Both the position numbers and the translations under genes were made by a program. 64,000 bases of DNA from Gerris lacustris. Its lineage: Eukaryota > Arthropoda > Insecta > Hemiptera > Gerridae. Positions within the stretch are counted from its first letter, which is position 1. Every line of letters starts with the position of its first letter. The notes under the pieces were generated by a model. It made no database searches. It was not told where the DNA came from and worked only from the letters and a program-made list of their open reading frames with translations. This document shows positions 43,366 to 56,998 of the stretch, in pieces. The stretch covers positions 27,864,173 through 27,928,172 of the forward strand of contig OX578279.1 in assembly GCA_951217055.1 (NCBI GenBank), in the 5' to 3' direction.

Positions 43366-43930
43366 AAGATGACGTCCATAGACGCTCCTATATATAGTAT
43401 ATACATGTTCTTTAAATTAAAATTATGTTCTTTATTCGATAGTGAGGTTGTTTTTTACTTGATTGCAATAGTAATTATAGTTTTGATTAGTTTGTTATTA
43501 CTTATAAAAATAACTCCTCTAAAATTATCTTTGCACTTTATGTATTTATGCAATTATATATTAATTATTTCATTATATAAAACGGAAATAATAATTTCCA
43601 TGATATATAATTTAGAGAAGGATTAAATCAAAATTATAAGAAAGTGGATAAACAAATAAGAAACTTTTTGGTAGACTGTTGAGTGACGTTGGTTATTAAC
43701 CTTTATATAATAGCTAAAGGGTAATTTCTGTTGAAATATTTAAATTTATCTCGCTTTTGATGTTTGCATGAATATTAGAAGTTTAATGAACAAACTCATT
43801 ATACCACCTTTTGTACTATATATTATACTAACGAGTTTAAGTCGACACATGCTTTATATGACATTTAAGCTCATATCACACTATTGTAATTCAATATTAA
43901 AGTAAATAATGTATTATTATTATTATTGTC
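43366..43930. other. AT-rich non-coding stretch
   Basis: The open frame 43369-43626 is hydrophobic by AT-bias only. No recognised feature is present. Confidence 0.5.
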
Positions 43931-44282
43931 GCCTCACCATCTTCGGCGTACAAATGATTTTTATTTTTGCCCTAGCTCAGTGGAGATGAGAGAGGGTTAT
44001 TGTTTCTAGGAGCTACAATTATTTTTTGAGCGCCACGTTATTTTATAATCTGGGAAGAAATAACGAAACCCAAAGTCCTCGTCGTGAGAAACAAAACTTT
44101 TTATTTAAAAGAAAAACTACTTTTATAAAAGAAAAGCAAGGAAGGTTGCGACCACGCAAAATAAATAAATTTAAGTATGCTCCAGCAAAAACAAAAAAAA
44201 CTAAATGGTTGACGATCATGCTCAAGCAAAAAAAAAAATCTAAAACATAACTATACTCCGAAAAAAACTAAATGTCTCATGA
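43931..44282 (-). mobile_element. Possible 3' part of the Gypsy element
   Basis: This segment lies directly downstream (minus strand) of the integrase remnant. ACTAAATG-TTGACGATCATG and ACTAAATG-CTCATGATCACG are an imperfect direct repeat 60 bases apart, with A runs (polypurine-like on the + strand). AGCGCCACGTTATTTTATAA at 44030 could belong to an LTR. No second LTR copy is seen, so this stays a guess. Confidence 0.35.
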
Positions 44283-45479
44283 TCACGGCAGACGGCTCGA
44301 TCGAACTATATCGAGGCATATCCCGCAACCTACCACAACACTAGACTCACACCGACTGACCCGGCACTTAGGCGCTAACTTCGCGGTAAACTTCTCAGCT
44401 TTATTTGACAGAGCGAAGTTCTTCCTGTAAACTTGCTGACCCTCTTCTAGCGCTAAGTCCCTCCTCAGATTGTAGTACTCTCTATTCTTCTCATACGCTG
44501 CCCGCAACTTTTCCTCAATCGCCCCTTTAATTTGTGTCAAAACAGTCATCCTCTTAGACTCCACCTCACGTGCTACATCTGGAACGACATCTTCAGTAGG
44601 AGATAGACGGTGTTCTTTCCCTGACAGTCGCATTTCTTTACCATAATTTAAGAAGAATGGAGTCTGACCTGTAACCTCGTGGACCGCAGTACGAATGGCA
44701 CAAATATACTTGGGTAGATCCTTGTCCCAGTCCTTGTGGTCTTTAACAAACGACGATATGATGGTTTTTATAACCCGATTTACCAGCTCGGTTGGGTTCG
44801 CTTGCGGGTGATAATACGGGTTGTACATTACTGAGCAGTCGTAGCGCTCTAAAAGATTTTTCATTAGCTTACTGGTGTACTGTTTGCCATTATCACACAG
44901 TAGGAGCCTAGGTACAACGTAAGCTAAAAAAACATCTTCCTCCAAATGACGGGCCACTGCATCGGCTGTAGCATCCCTCAGTGGCCTCGCAACAACAAAC
45001 TTGCTATAATAATCCGTAGAAACTACGATAAAGCGGTGACCTTTCGATGACCGAGGTAATGGACCAATAATATCCGAAGAAACTATTTCCCACGTATCCG
45101 ATACTTGTTTTTGTTGTCCTAACAGCCCATAAGGTCCGTCATGAGCAGGTTTTGTTTTTATGCACACCGTGCATCGCTTAATATACCGCCTGACATCACA
45201 CTTCATTAACGGCCAATAAAATTTGTCTGCCAATCTATGATAAGTTTTAAATACACCCATATGTCCAGCGGTTGGGATATCATGATGCTGATGTATTAGT
45301 TGTGCCCTCTCACATTTAGGTACAACTCTACGCCAATCCTCCTTAATACTAACATTGACCTTTTTATACAATACTCCATCAACCACAGTCCAGAGCTCGT
45401 AAGTTAGTGGGTCATCTTGCACATTCCGCCGCATTTTTGCGTACCAAGAATCTCCACCATTTTTAATTAAATGAAACTG
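44283..45479 (-). pseudogene. Ty3/Gypsy retrotransposon integrase, truncated
   Basis: The 383-residue frame from ATG 45434 holds most of a Gypsy-type integrase. An HHCC zinc-binding region spans residues about 50-91 (HHDIPTAGHMG, then C88-x2-C91). The DDE catalytic core has D121 (SSDIIGPLP), D181 (LLCDNGKQYTS) and E216 (HPQANPTELVNR). A C-terminal region ends in the EKFTAKLAPK motif. The frame continues upstream without ATG (GGDSWYAK, the usual linker after RNase H) to a stop just past 45479. After KLAPK the sequence goes out of frame relative to the family (CRVSRCESS), which indicates a frameshift. Protease, reverse transcriptase and RNase H are missing, so the copy cannot move by itself. 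The catalytic residues are intact, so decay is recent or slow. Confidence 0.9.
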
Positions 45480-47042
<1,563 letters not shown>

Positions 47043-47154
47043 CTATAATAAATTAAAGTAAATGAAAAGTTACAAGAAATCGGATGCGGGACGTCTCGGA
47101 ACATTTCCTTAACAAGTAATTACAAAATTACATTCCAACTGAGTTTATCCTAAA

Positions 47155-47870
47155 GCGGCCCGCACACAATCAATAGTATTGTCTATGTACAAAAGTATTG
47201 TCAATACTATTGACCGTGTGCGGAGTTTGTATTGATATAAAAAAAATCGGTCCGAGACAACTCAGACAAACTTTCTCATATACGAGTTCATAATTATTTA
47301 GCTCAGTGTTTTCCATGTATTAGTTTTCGTATGTACATTTAATTATTATTGAGCATTTCATCCAAATTTATCATAAAAATAACTTCTCCCGGGCGGGAAT
47401 CGAATCCGGGCTCTCTCGGTCCGCGTTTTAAGCTTTTTTCTCAGGAACTAGATTTTTCCCGGGAAAACGGCTTATATCGTTGGATTCGAATTTAAATGGA
47501 CTACATTTTAGAATTTTTTAATCAAAATCGTCGGAATCGTTTTCGAGAAATAATTTTTTTTCACGCTTTTTCAGAGTTTTTGGGGGGTAGCGCTCCTAAA
47601 TTTCCAGTAGTTTAGGCTCCAGGCGTCTCCACAGACGACAGACAGACAGGCATTCTTTAAAAACCACTTTTTTGGACTCAGGGGACCTCAAAACGTGTAA
47701 ATCCATTAATATCTCAAAATCGAATTTTCGCGCCATCACGATATATGAGAAAGTCTTTATATGAGAAAGTAAAACAGTATTGATAAAAATTTGTTATTGA
47801 ATTGCATATTGATAATAGTATTTTCAATAATATTATTGACATTAATATTGATCATGTGTGGGGGGGGGGG
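47155..47870. mobile_element. Harbinger-like MITE split by an hpB insertion
   Basis: The left part (47155-47237) starts GCGGCCCGCACACAATC and carries a 22-bp inverted pair around CAATAGTATTG. The right part (47777 to about 47870) continues with TATTGAT words to ATTGATCATGTGTG, where a G run (about 47858-47874) replaces the expected GC-rich end. GTATTGATA is present at both cut edges. The MITE was therefore about 175-180 bp before interruption. Confidence 0.6.
47238..47776 (-). repeat. hpB family, 539-bp copy with 9-bp flanking duplication
   Basis: On the minus strand it runs from TGTTTTACTTTCTCATATAA at the right to AGTTTGTCTGAGTTGTCTCG, GACCGATTTTTTTTA at the left. It carries the CTGTC repeat, the tRNA-like CCGGATTCGATTCCCGCCC and the CCGGGAAAAATCTAG block. 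GTATTGATA lies at 47229-47237 and again at 47777-47785, which suggests the exact element ends and a 9-bp target duplication. The hairpin end itself is partly duplicated (GAGAAAGTC...GAGAAAGTAAAA). Confidence 0.82.
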
Positions 47871-48551
47871 GGGGCTTGAAAATGAGTTACTCAAAACTGA
47901 GGTAGAAAGCTGCTTCCTCTTCTCAATAGCCAGCAATAAATTAAAGATGAACTACATTAAGTCTAAAAAAAACATTGTGTCACAACAGGTCATACTAACT
48001 TGGCACATTATACATCTTTTGCGTTTAGACTGATTAATAAAATCCCTCTCCCCTCTCTTAAATCTGATGTATTTCACTTTTTTTTAACAGTAGAGCAGCC
48101 ATTTCAATTTTAATTTTTTTATATAGATTTAATTTATATAACCTTTTATGTATAGCGCGCATTAAAATATACTTATACTTTAACTTTAAAAATACTTTAA
48201 CTATGAACATATTAAGCTACATTTAAGCTAAACAGTGTATAAATATATATATATTGTATGTATATATACCATGGCAAATGATGCACTGTGAAGCTTATAG
48301 CTTATTTATAAAGCCCTAATTAACCATTTCGCGCAAATGCGGGATCAATCAAGTTATCAATGCATGAAAGCGGAAGTATAAGATTAAATTAACATGATGA
48401 CATGAATGCTATTAATAAATAATTAATATACTAATATTACCTATTCAGCTATAGTCAGCTGTAATAGTTTACTGTTAGGACTGCATATTTTTCTTTATAA
48501 AAATCAATTATATAGTTTGTGTTTTGTTATAAAAAATGATTTATGAAGAGT

Positions 48552-49141
48552 AAATAGACTGCCAATTAGTGTGGCACATAGCTTCCTCGCATCCTATCAT
48601 GTACTTTATTGTTTTATTAACATTAAAATTATTGTTATATTACATTATTGTTATATTGTTTATTGTGTAAGAATTGTTAATAGTTTTAGCGAACTTTAAC
48701 ACTTCATAGCGGTGTCGCTGTTGGATTTACTAAAAAATTGTATTTGAAAAAAATGTTTGTCTCATTGAATAGATGAAGTTAGATTTTTTCCCTGACCTAA
48801 AATTCCAATTCTAAATTTGAAGTTCACGTTTACGCGAGCGTTGCTCGTGAACGCTTGGACGGATAACGTTGTCCAACGGACTCTTCCTGGGCATTGGTAA
48901 AATGAACATATATCTACCAAATTTCATCAAAATCGGTCGACATTTACTCAAGTTATCGTCGCACGTTTCATAATTCGCGGACACACAGACCGACAGACAG
49001 ACAGACAGACACGAGACCAAAAATGTTCCCTGATGTCTGAAACGGAGTTCTGTCTTGGAATTTTTAAAATCGGAGGCATAAAAGTTTTTCGTTCTCAAAA
49101 GTGAACACAATGCTTCCGTTACCTTCGGTAAGCTCGGAAGC
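48552..49141 (-). repeat. hpA family, longest full-length copy
   Basis: The copy is 590 bp, from AAATAGACTGCC on the left to the hairpin GCTTCCGTTACC...GGTAAG..CGGAAGC on the right (window strand). It holds an uninterrupted (CTGT)n block, the GCGACGATAACTTGAG, GATTTTGATGAAATTTGG, GTTGGACAACGTTATCCG and AACGCTCGCGTAAACG blocks, and the CAGCGACACCGCTATGAAG block. By eye it is very similar to the 11.5 and 25.8 kb copies, which points to fairly recent spread. A 110-codon open frame is judged incidental. Confidence 0.92.
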
Positions 49142-49289
49142 AAAATTATTATAAACTAAATATGAGTTAGGAATTCCACTTTCGATAAAATATTGCAAAT
49201 AGCATGTTATTGTCCAAAATTCTTATAAATATCTTGTGGTGCACAATAAACAAGTTCGGTCATCTACATGGTGCCAGTACAACCAGATA

Positions 49290-49560
49290 AATGTGCAGAA
49301 ATCGATATTAAGATTTTGATGTATTCGCATGTTTGATTGGTCCTCTGAGCCTCAAAATGTGTTTTTTAAAAATAAATTCTTTTAAACAAATTTTGGATTT
49401 TATTTTAGTCAGCAGGATTGACCGAAAGTTGCGAAATTGAGAAATTAATTTTAACTTTAATTTGGGGGTTCTATCACTCAAAAAAGCCATGTTTTTTTTT
49501 AAAAAAATTTAAAACCTTTATTAATTGTTTAGTCCATATAAATCCTAGGAACCCCGAATA
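49290..49560 (+). repeat. hpB family, degraded fragment
   Basis: ATATTAAGATTTTGATGTAT, GGTCCTCTGAGCC, AAAATGTGTTTTTTAAAAA, and GAAATTGAGAAATTAATTTT follow the hpB order. Both ends are missing. Confidence 0.6.
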
Positions 49561-52176
49561 TACTTTTGTAGAAGAAAAGCTAAGCTAATATTGGAGATCA
49601 CAATAAAAGAGATGAATGAGGATTATCTCAAAGTTTATTAAACAGTTTGTTTTAATCGACTTCCACTATGAAATATATACCCAGGTATTATTATTATTAT
49701 TATTATATTATGTGTATTAATTTTTCATCCTGACTCCTGACTGCTTTTAATTATAGAAATATTTCAAGATTATGTGGTGCAACTTTAATAGGATTTCTTT
49801 TTTGCGGTTTAATTCTCAGCTGCATTTTTCTATTGTGGAACATGAAATAATTAGAAATTTTAGTTCGACAGAAAACAGCAAAGGGGTTAATGAGATATGA
49901 AAACAAAGCTTCGCAATATAAAATTAAATTTCCAAAGTAGAAACTTCTTCTTCAAACCTGTCCTGTTTTGCGGTTGTTTATATGAAATTCTATTCGTTTT
50001 AGTCGCTTTTATTAAAGTATATTTCTTTGACTGTGATATCAAGCGTAATGATATCATTATATGTATTTTAAAATTATTATTACTTAATAATGTTTTAGAG
50101 TTAAACAATTATTGTTAACATCTTTGTTATTAAAACGTACTTTATTAAAATATTTATTCGGCAGAGAAATTTTTAATGGAGTGATGTAGAATTGTAGTAA
50201 TTCTTTTGGCTAAACGTTTGGGAATTTTTCTGCATGGTTTTAATAGCATATTAAAATAATTGTGTTTGGCACATTGCTTTCTTACTATACTTACTTTTGT
50301 TTTGCTCTTACGACCTATTATTGTAAAATTTATTTAATTTTCTCTCCTTTTTATAAAATCTGTCAATTTTTTTTTTTTACATTAAAAGGTATCAATTTAC
50401 CAAATTTAAAAAACCCAGACTATCTGTTGGTTACATTTTACCAGCCCAGCCAATTTTCACTAAAATCAAATGAGTAATTTTAAAGATGTAGGTGTAAATA
50501 AGAAATATTTGTGTGAATGTGGAAGAAAAAGGAATAGGCGAAGGAAGTGAAATTAATATGGGTTCAACAATTTGGATTGAAGGCCACTCCCATTATTACC
50601 TACCATCTAAATTTCATTAAAATCAGACGAGTAGTTTTTTGAAATATGGTGGCTCGGAAAAATGTTGAACGATAGAGCGACAGTAAAAATAGTTTCTATG
50701 TGAAATAAACGCAGTAAAATTTGTCTATTTCAAGTCATTTAGAAAAGCCATCTCATATACGGTTATTCTTGTCTTTAACAATCCTTGAGATTTGTATCGC
50801 TAACTAGAATATTTTGCAAGGAACTAAATTTTACTTGATATAGTGACTTATAAATAAAATTAAGTCATACTATTGGAAATATTTTAATTTTATATCATTC
50901 GGTAAAGTTTAAATTAAAAAATAAATAAATAAATGAAAATGAAAATATTATTTTTTAGAAGTCTGTAGTAGACAAACAGGAAATCTTTTTCGCTCTAAAA
51001 TTACTGAATTAAGAAATCTGAGGCAAATTTTTATGTTGTATATAGTGTTGGAGAAGTACGTCCATCTTGTTTTACCTTGACAGACTGTTAATCTAAAAAT
51101 CTAGTCAAAGAATGAAGTAGCAAAGGGAAGTTAATAATATTCAAATAAGAATGAACATTATTGAGAAATTAAGAAAAGTTATCTAAATTGCTGAAGTGAA
51201 ATATAATTAAGTGGAATCCAAATGAAATATTGGTTTGGAAGATAGTATACTTAATAATTGGTCGTATAGAAAAGATGTATAATTGAGTTAAAGGAACGTC
51301 AAGAAGATCATTAGGAGATAATTAAGTTCAGTCTACAGTCGTTCATTATTTTTCTGCTTTGAAAATGATGGACGATAACTTACGAGTGGAAGTCATTATG
51401 TATGGCATCTGTGATTATCCAATATAACGGTCTCAACAATAACTACCTCATTAAAAATACTTATTCAATGAAAATGGAGAAAAAACAAATCTGTAACGCG
51501 ATATGGAAAAATGTTGATATAATAAAAGATGGGTTGACATGAAAACAAAGTTGAATCTAAGACCTTGTTCAGGATTGCCCGACACGTGTAAATATTCGGT
51601 AAATATTATATAAAAATTTGGTAAATTACGTAATCATGTTTTTTTTCTGGAAACAGACTGCTAAATGGCCTCAAATGCCTGAGCACCCTAGAACTAGGAG
51701 TTTATAAAACAATTTGCTACATTACAGCCAGCCCGAACCGAACGGCTGCGGCTTATGCTTGCCATAGGGCTTATACAGTTACAGCATGTTATAAGGGATA
51801 ACACAGGGTCAGCGTGTCGCTCTCTTTCAGATATATAAACCAAATTATTGGCATTCACAACCACAAATAAAGAATTCACAACTTCACTAACAATTTATAT
51901 CTCGAAACTGAGTGAACACCGCTCTTGACCATCACGTACGTGATAGTATGAGATACCGGAGACCCCTATTATACTAGATTCTATACTTATCCTTATTACT
52001 TACTTAATAATTTACTTCTTATTACTATTTTTTACAATTAAGATAAAACTGTGTAAATCTATTGCTGTGGTTAATTATGATGTTTTCTAAGGAAACTAGA
52101 ATTAGGATTTTGATACTTTTTTGGAGCAGATGAAACTATCGGAAGAACGAAAATTGTGGCAACAAATTACAAATAA
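49561..52176. other. Non-coding stretch
   Basis: It is mostly AT-rich. 50550-50700 (ATCTAAATTTCATTAAAATC, GACGAGTAG, GATAGAGCGACAGT) reads like a distant member of the hpA type. 51690-51960 is GC-richer, and its open frames match nothing I know. Confidence 0.45.
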
Positions 52177-52809
52177 CTGGTCCGAGACAACTCAGACTAA
52201 CCTTCTCATATATTATAATCTCGGTCCCAGATCAGTCGCGTAGCTAGGACATCAAAGAAAATTGATGAGCAATTGCACAATGGGACCCCTGACAAGGGTA
52301 TAGAAGTAATTTTATTTTTATTGGTTTTAGATTTGGGCCCGCCCGCATTGCGGGCCTACAGTTAATAGTTATGCCACTGTCCCAGATCCCAGAAAACATA
52401 AGTATATTATCTATACAGACGCGTATACGCGTCGTGTCGATCCGCTAGCTGTGTCTTTGAGAACCCACCTATAGAACCTTCCATGTGAGGGGAGAGCACC
52501 CGGCACTACCGTCTACTCCCAATCGTCCTTTTAAACTATAAAGTCATCATGATTAACAAATTAATTTGCTAATATTAAATACATATTTATTGTAACATAA
52601 AACCACGCGATGCCTAGTTAATATATTATTTAAAATGTATTCAACAGGTGGCGCGAAAATTATATTTTGAGATTTTGGTGTACTCGTATTCACACGTTTT
52701 GAGGTCCCCTGAGTCAAAAAAGTGGTTTTTAAAAATATCTATCTGTCGTCTGAGCAAACGCGTTGAGCCTAAACTACTTGGCCAATTTTGACGAAATCGA
52801 TTTTGACGA

Positions 52810-52840
<31 letters not shown>

Positions 52841-53403
52841 AATATATATATATTTTTCGAAAACGATACCGCCTATTTATACGAATCTAACGATATTAGC
52901 CATTTTCCCAAAACACGAAAACTAATGAGTGGAAAACTCTAAGTACTAAGCTATTTTCTCAGGAACTAGATTTTTCCCCAGAAAATGGTTTTTGAATTTT
53001 TTTGGGGGGGAGGCCTTGGGATATGATATTTCTGTTATATTCCTATTTAAACGGACTAAATTTTAAAAATTGTTAATCAAAATCGTCAAAACCGTTTTCG
53101 AGAAATAAATTTGTTTTTCTTTTTTCTGTTTTAAGGGGTAGTGCTCCTAAATTTGAAACGAAAATTTATTTCTCGATTTCGCCTTGGGGTATGACTTTTC
53201 TGAACATGGATTAATACATGCCGCTTTTTTCATAAAAATCGGCCCAGTAGTTTAGACTCCACGCGTCTGCACAGATGACAGACGGAAATTTTTTTAAGTC
53301 ACTTTTTTGGACTTACGTTCCTCAAAACGTGTAAAATCATCAAAATCTCATAATCGAATTTTCGCGCCATCACAGTACTTTCTCTTTACTAAGAGAAAAT
53401 AAA
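52177..53403. repeat. Rearranged, partly head-to-head hpB cluster
   Basis: In order: an hpB 3' end on the minus strand (CTGGTCCGAGACAACTCAG, 52180-52215); unrelated sequence; the long-variant block on the minus strand (52390-52645, ending ACCACGCGATGCC...CAACAGGTG); the hpB 5' half on the + strand (52646-52930); and the hpB 5' half on the minus strand ending in the hairpin TACTTTCTCTTTACTAAGAG (52960-53403). The last two form an inverted pair. Poly-C (52809-52830) next to poly-A marks a slippage-prone junction. Confidence 0.7.
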
Positions 53404-54508
53404 TGCGGGAATTATCATTCCTGGAACTTTGACAACCAAATGAGAGGGAGCTGTATAAAATCGCGTATGCGTTGCCTGACAGTAGTTTGTAGGAAACTCG
53501 GTCTTTCTTCTAGGAAAACAAGAGATTTAGTTTATATGTTAAATTATACCCATAAATTGCTACAGATTATTTCTCTATATATTCTTCACAAAAGTGTTAA
53601 TCCTTCAGCAAATGATTACACTATATTAATCCATTTGCGGCATCTAGAGATTGAGGTGGTTTAATTTTTATCCCTTTCCCTCTTCTCTACGAGCTTTAAT
53701 TAAATTAGCTTTTCTCTCTGTTTGCTCATTTAGAAAATTTTACAACCGCTAACGCTCAACTTTTTGTTGGTTGTTTGGATAAAAATCCCCCTCGCTTATT
53801 TTCCGCACCCCTCATTATAAAGTTTAAATTTTCCTCTTGCTAAGATGAGAGAAAATAGTGTTGTGGGATAAACAATATCGTTTAACATTTTGTAAAGTAT
53901 TTATAAAAATAATTTAATAATAAATGTTATTTTATAAAACATCCAGGGAATTTAATGTAAACAGGAAAGGTATTGGAAAAAACTTGGTTTTTATAACGTC
54001 TTTAAGATTTAGGGGAGAAAAAACCTTGATGAGCAAAGATTGTTATTACAAGTTTGTTTTCCATTTATTAGTTTTATCTTTGAATTGCTTTGTAAATATT
54101 TGAATATTAAACATATAAAATTAAATTACAAACTATTTTATAACAAATTATACAACTTTAACTTAAAATTACCAGTTTTATTCAAGCTCAGACTAATAAA
54201 CCTACGGTTTTTTCAAACAATATGTAGAATTATTTTTAAGAATTATCTCTCTCACCGGCATTCCTCAATGTCACGGTGTTTTGAAATACCTGGAGAAGTA
54301 CTGATGTACAGAATCCAATTTTAGCTCTCGGTGGGTCAATCTTCTTCACTTGTCTCACCGATAATAGAGAAAACCTTTTAGAGAAATTACCTTTTTACAC
54401 GTTTCCTTTCTAAGAGGTTCTAAAGGTCTATTTAAGAGCTCGCACCCCTCATCGTCTAGGTGATTGATCTCTTACTTCTTTATTATATAATACCTTGATT
54501 ACAATTCA

Positions 54509-54512
<4 letters not shown>
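53404..54512. other. AT-rich non-coding stretch
   Basis: Small open frames at 53440-53664 and 54040-54324 show no family resemblance. No repeat is recognised. Confidence 0.5.

Positions 54513-54580
<68 letters not shown>
54513..54580. repeat. (AT)n tract
   Basis: This is a pure TA run. Confidence 0.97.
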
Positions 54581-54582
<2 letters not shown>

Positions 54583-54888
54583 CATAGGTTCTGTACATTT
54601 CTTGGATTCACCTAATGTATTTGTCCGTTTGAAATAGTTTTATAACGATTAAGCTAAACAATTAATTTCTCTCTGTCGTACCTGTTTGGCCGAGGATCAT
54701 TTGAGAACGCTGCACCGATTTCAATGAAAATCAGTTGTTAAGTAGATCGTTACCCGGCGCGATACATTTTATCTAGCAGACGACGATTAATTTTTTAGAA
54801 GAATTTGTTTATTTGTTTTTAAAAAAAATGTATATTATATAGATATATGTATAAATAAATAAATTATCTACCGTAAATATAAACAAAA

Positions 54889-55022
54889 CAAACTAATCTC
54901 AGGTTTCGGTCACAAAAATCGCCTTCTTGAAAAAACCTGATAACGACTCTTGAGTCGTTGATTTGATGTTTACGTCCCCTGAAGAAGGTTTTAAGTAAAA
55001 ACCGAAACGTCGGGATTGTTTT
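54889..55022. repeat. Inverted repeat with CTGAAGA-GAAA motif
   Basis: The left arm (54889-54931, with GGTTTCGGT and CGCCTTCTT) pairs imperfectly with the right arm (54977-55022, with GAAGAAGG and ACCGAAACG). The spacer has a perfect stem, AACGACTC-TT-GAGTCGTT (54942-54959). On the + strand CTGAAGA (54979-54985) is followed by A, a GGTTTT-AAGT-AAAA(A)CC stem and GAAAC. Confidence 0.75.
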
Positions 55023-55490
55023 TAAATTAAACTAAATATTACACTATGTGGGGAAATTGTATGAACTCACATTTACTGATTTAACTTACTCCTGCTTGTC
55101 TGTAGGATTTGATTGGGTAGGCAGGTTAGTTCTCCCCATCCGTATAGGAAGCCCATCGAATAGGTAGACATTGAGGGATGGGAACCGTGCAGAATGAGTT
55201 CTAAAATACTCCCTTGGGATAATCTAGCTAAGATGGAATAGGAGCTTGGAGTAGCTGAAACTGGAAGTTTAATTTCTTAAAAACAATTTGTTGAAGTAAG
55301 GATAGAGAGAGATAGTATATTTTGTATTCTATGTGGAGATAGGATTGAGAGGAGATAAAAATAGAATCGTTCGAACTCATCCGATACTGGTCTAAGAATT
55401 TTTTTTGGTAATACTGTTTCATTTAATAAATATCATAGTAAATGGTAACATCCTTTCTTAAATGACAATTTTTTTTTTTTTTTTTTTTTT

Positions 55491-55995
55491 AGGGTTTTGT
55501 AGACCATCCTCGAAACCCTTATGTCGAGGGTAATGTGTCTGTCCGCCCATCGTACTTTGGTTCATATCCTCCGAACCGTTTACGCTAGAGAGTTGAGATT
55601 AGAAATACTGGCGTAACTTTTTGACCCATACATAGGGGAAATATGGCGAAGTTAAATATTTAATATGCTCAAAAATGTACTAAGTTTTTTTTAATTTTGA
55701 GAGGGTTATTAAAGGAAAGCTTTTAAGATTATAAAATATATAATATTTTATGAGCAATATTGCATTTTTAGCACTAAAATTTCACCCAAAAAACCCCAAT
55801 CCCCCCTGCCCCCACCTATAACCTACAACGGCTAACCCTAAAATGTTGAAATAATTCGTGCTAATAACTTATGATAGGGCATTGAAAATTTCCCGAATAA
55901 AAAGTACTCCATTATCATTGTTTACTTTCATATATGGTGGGATGGGGAAATAATAAAATGATATTTCCGAATATAACTAGTAGTTCTGTGAACAG
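55491..55995 (+). repeat. hpC family copy preceded by poly-T
   Basis: A T run (about 55469-55490) is followed directly by the hairpin AGGGTTTTG...CGAAACCCT (55491-55519), then TCGAGGGTAATGTGTCTGTC, CCATCGTACTTTGG and TTTTTGACCCATACATAGG. It lacks the end palindrome and fades after the CACCCAAAAAACCCC region. Confidence 0.78.
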
Positions 55996-56104
55996 TAGAC
56001 CTCGCGACGTCCAAAAATGAAAAATCCTTTATATACGTCGCTTGTAATGACTTCAAGGATAACTCCTGCCAAATTCGGAAGTGAATCAAATTTAGGCTAT
56101 AAAA

Positions 56105-56455
56105 TTTGACGACAAGCAGAAAACAAACAAATTGATTAATAATTATTTAATAGTTAACAATTTGATTAACTAATTAATTAGTAGTAAACAAATGAATTAA
56201 CTAATGACTGATTATTGTATTGTAGCCAGTATTAAATATTTTGTAAAAGTTTCAGCTTTCTAAATAGTCGGAGAGTTGGTTACATTTAGTTTACAAGATT
56301 AAGAGACAGATTAACCAACAAAATTATTAACTTATCAATAAATAGTTAATTAATTAATTAACTATTAACTGATTATGGTATGGTCGTCAGAAATAAATAA
56401 TCTGTGCAAGTTTCAGCTTGCTAGGATGTCAGGAGTTAGGGCCATTGAGGTAACA
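56105..56455 (+). repeat. rep-F repeat, two tandem units
   Basis: Unit 1 (to about 56290) and unit 2 (to about 56455) both read TAGTTAA...ACTGATTAT-G-TAT-GT, then AAGTTTCAGCTTTCTAAATA, GTCGGAG or the corresponding CTAGGATGTCAGGAG. They match 36.3 and 37.4 kb inverted. Confidence 0.7.
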
Positions 56456-56669
56456 ATATTGAGAGGCAAGTGGAAGTAAAATAAGATAAATTCGCAGAAA
56501 GACTTACATTAATAACAAATAATCTTAACTATTATGAAGTGTACATACATATTCTTGTCGGCGAAAGACAAAAGAGACTTGTAGGTAATGAACACTAAGC
56601 AATTAAAAAAGGAAAATGGCGATGTGTATTGTAAATTAATGAATAATGTGTTGCGCACGCAGTATGCTG

Positions 56670-56760
56670 CCGGCCTCTTAAGTCTCTATCGTTCTCTCAC
56701 CGTCGGGCCGGGTTCGATTCCCTGCTGGGAAGGTTATTTTTATGGTAATTCTAAACATTT
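56670..56760 (+). repeat. tRNA T-arm-like block related to hpB
   Basis: GGTTCGATTCC (56711-56721) within GGGCCGGGTTCGATTCCCTG is followed by GGGAAGGTTATTTTTATG. The same stretch occurs inside hpB copies (28.94, 42.24 and 47.40 kb). Here it stands without the rest of hpB. Confidence 0.6.
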
Positions 56761-56892
56761 TTTAAGCGAATAAACCATATAAATCGATTTTAATGTCTTA
56801 AAGGAATGTCTATTCCAAATTTTAAGAAAAAAAAACAATTTTTTTTTTTGGAAAAAAAGTCTGAACTTTTTTTTTTTAATTAATAAGAAATA

Positions 56893-56995
56893 GTACATTA
56901 CGCGTCGAGTGCGGAAAGTAGCATTTTGCATGCGAGTGTGGTAAAACCACACGAGTAATGCAAAATGCCGTTTTCGCACGAGTTGCGTACCGTAC
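56893..56995. repeat. 103-bp palindrome beside the Crypton-type unit
   Basis: The palindrome spans GTACATTACGCGTCGAGTGCG to GCACGAGTTGCGTACCGTAC. The inner arms, GCATTTTGCATGCGAGTGTGG and CCACACGAGTAATGCAAAATGC, flank a TAAAA centre. Pairing is good in the inner ~22 bp and partial outside. Longer versions of it, with extra sequence at the centre, lie at 34.15-34.28 and 34.51-34.61 kb. Confidence 0.85.
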
Positions 56996-56998
56996 TTT

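Noticed and set aside
44026..44250. Lys/Arg-rich 74-codon frame
   Set aside because: It lies opposite the probable 3' part of the Gypsy remnant and owes its Lys content to A-rich tracts.
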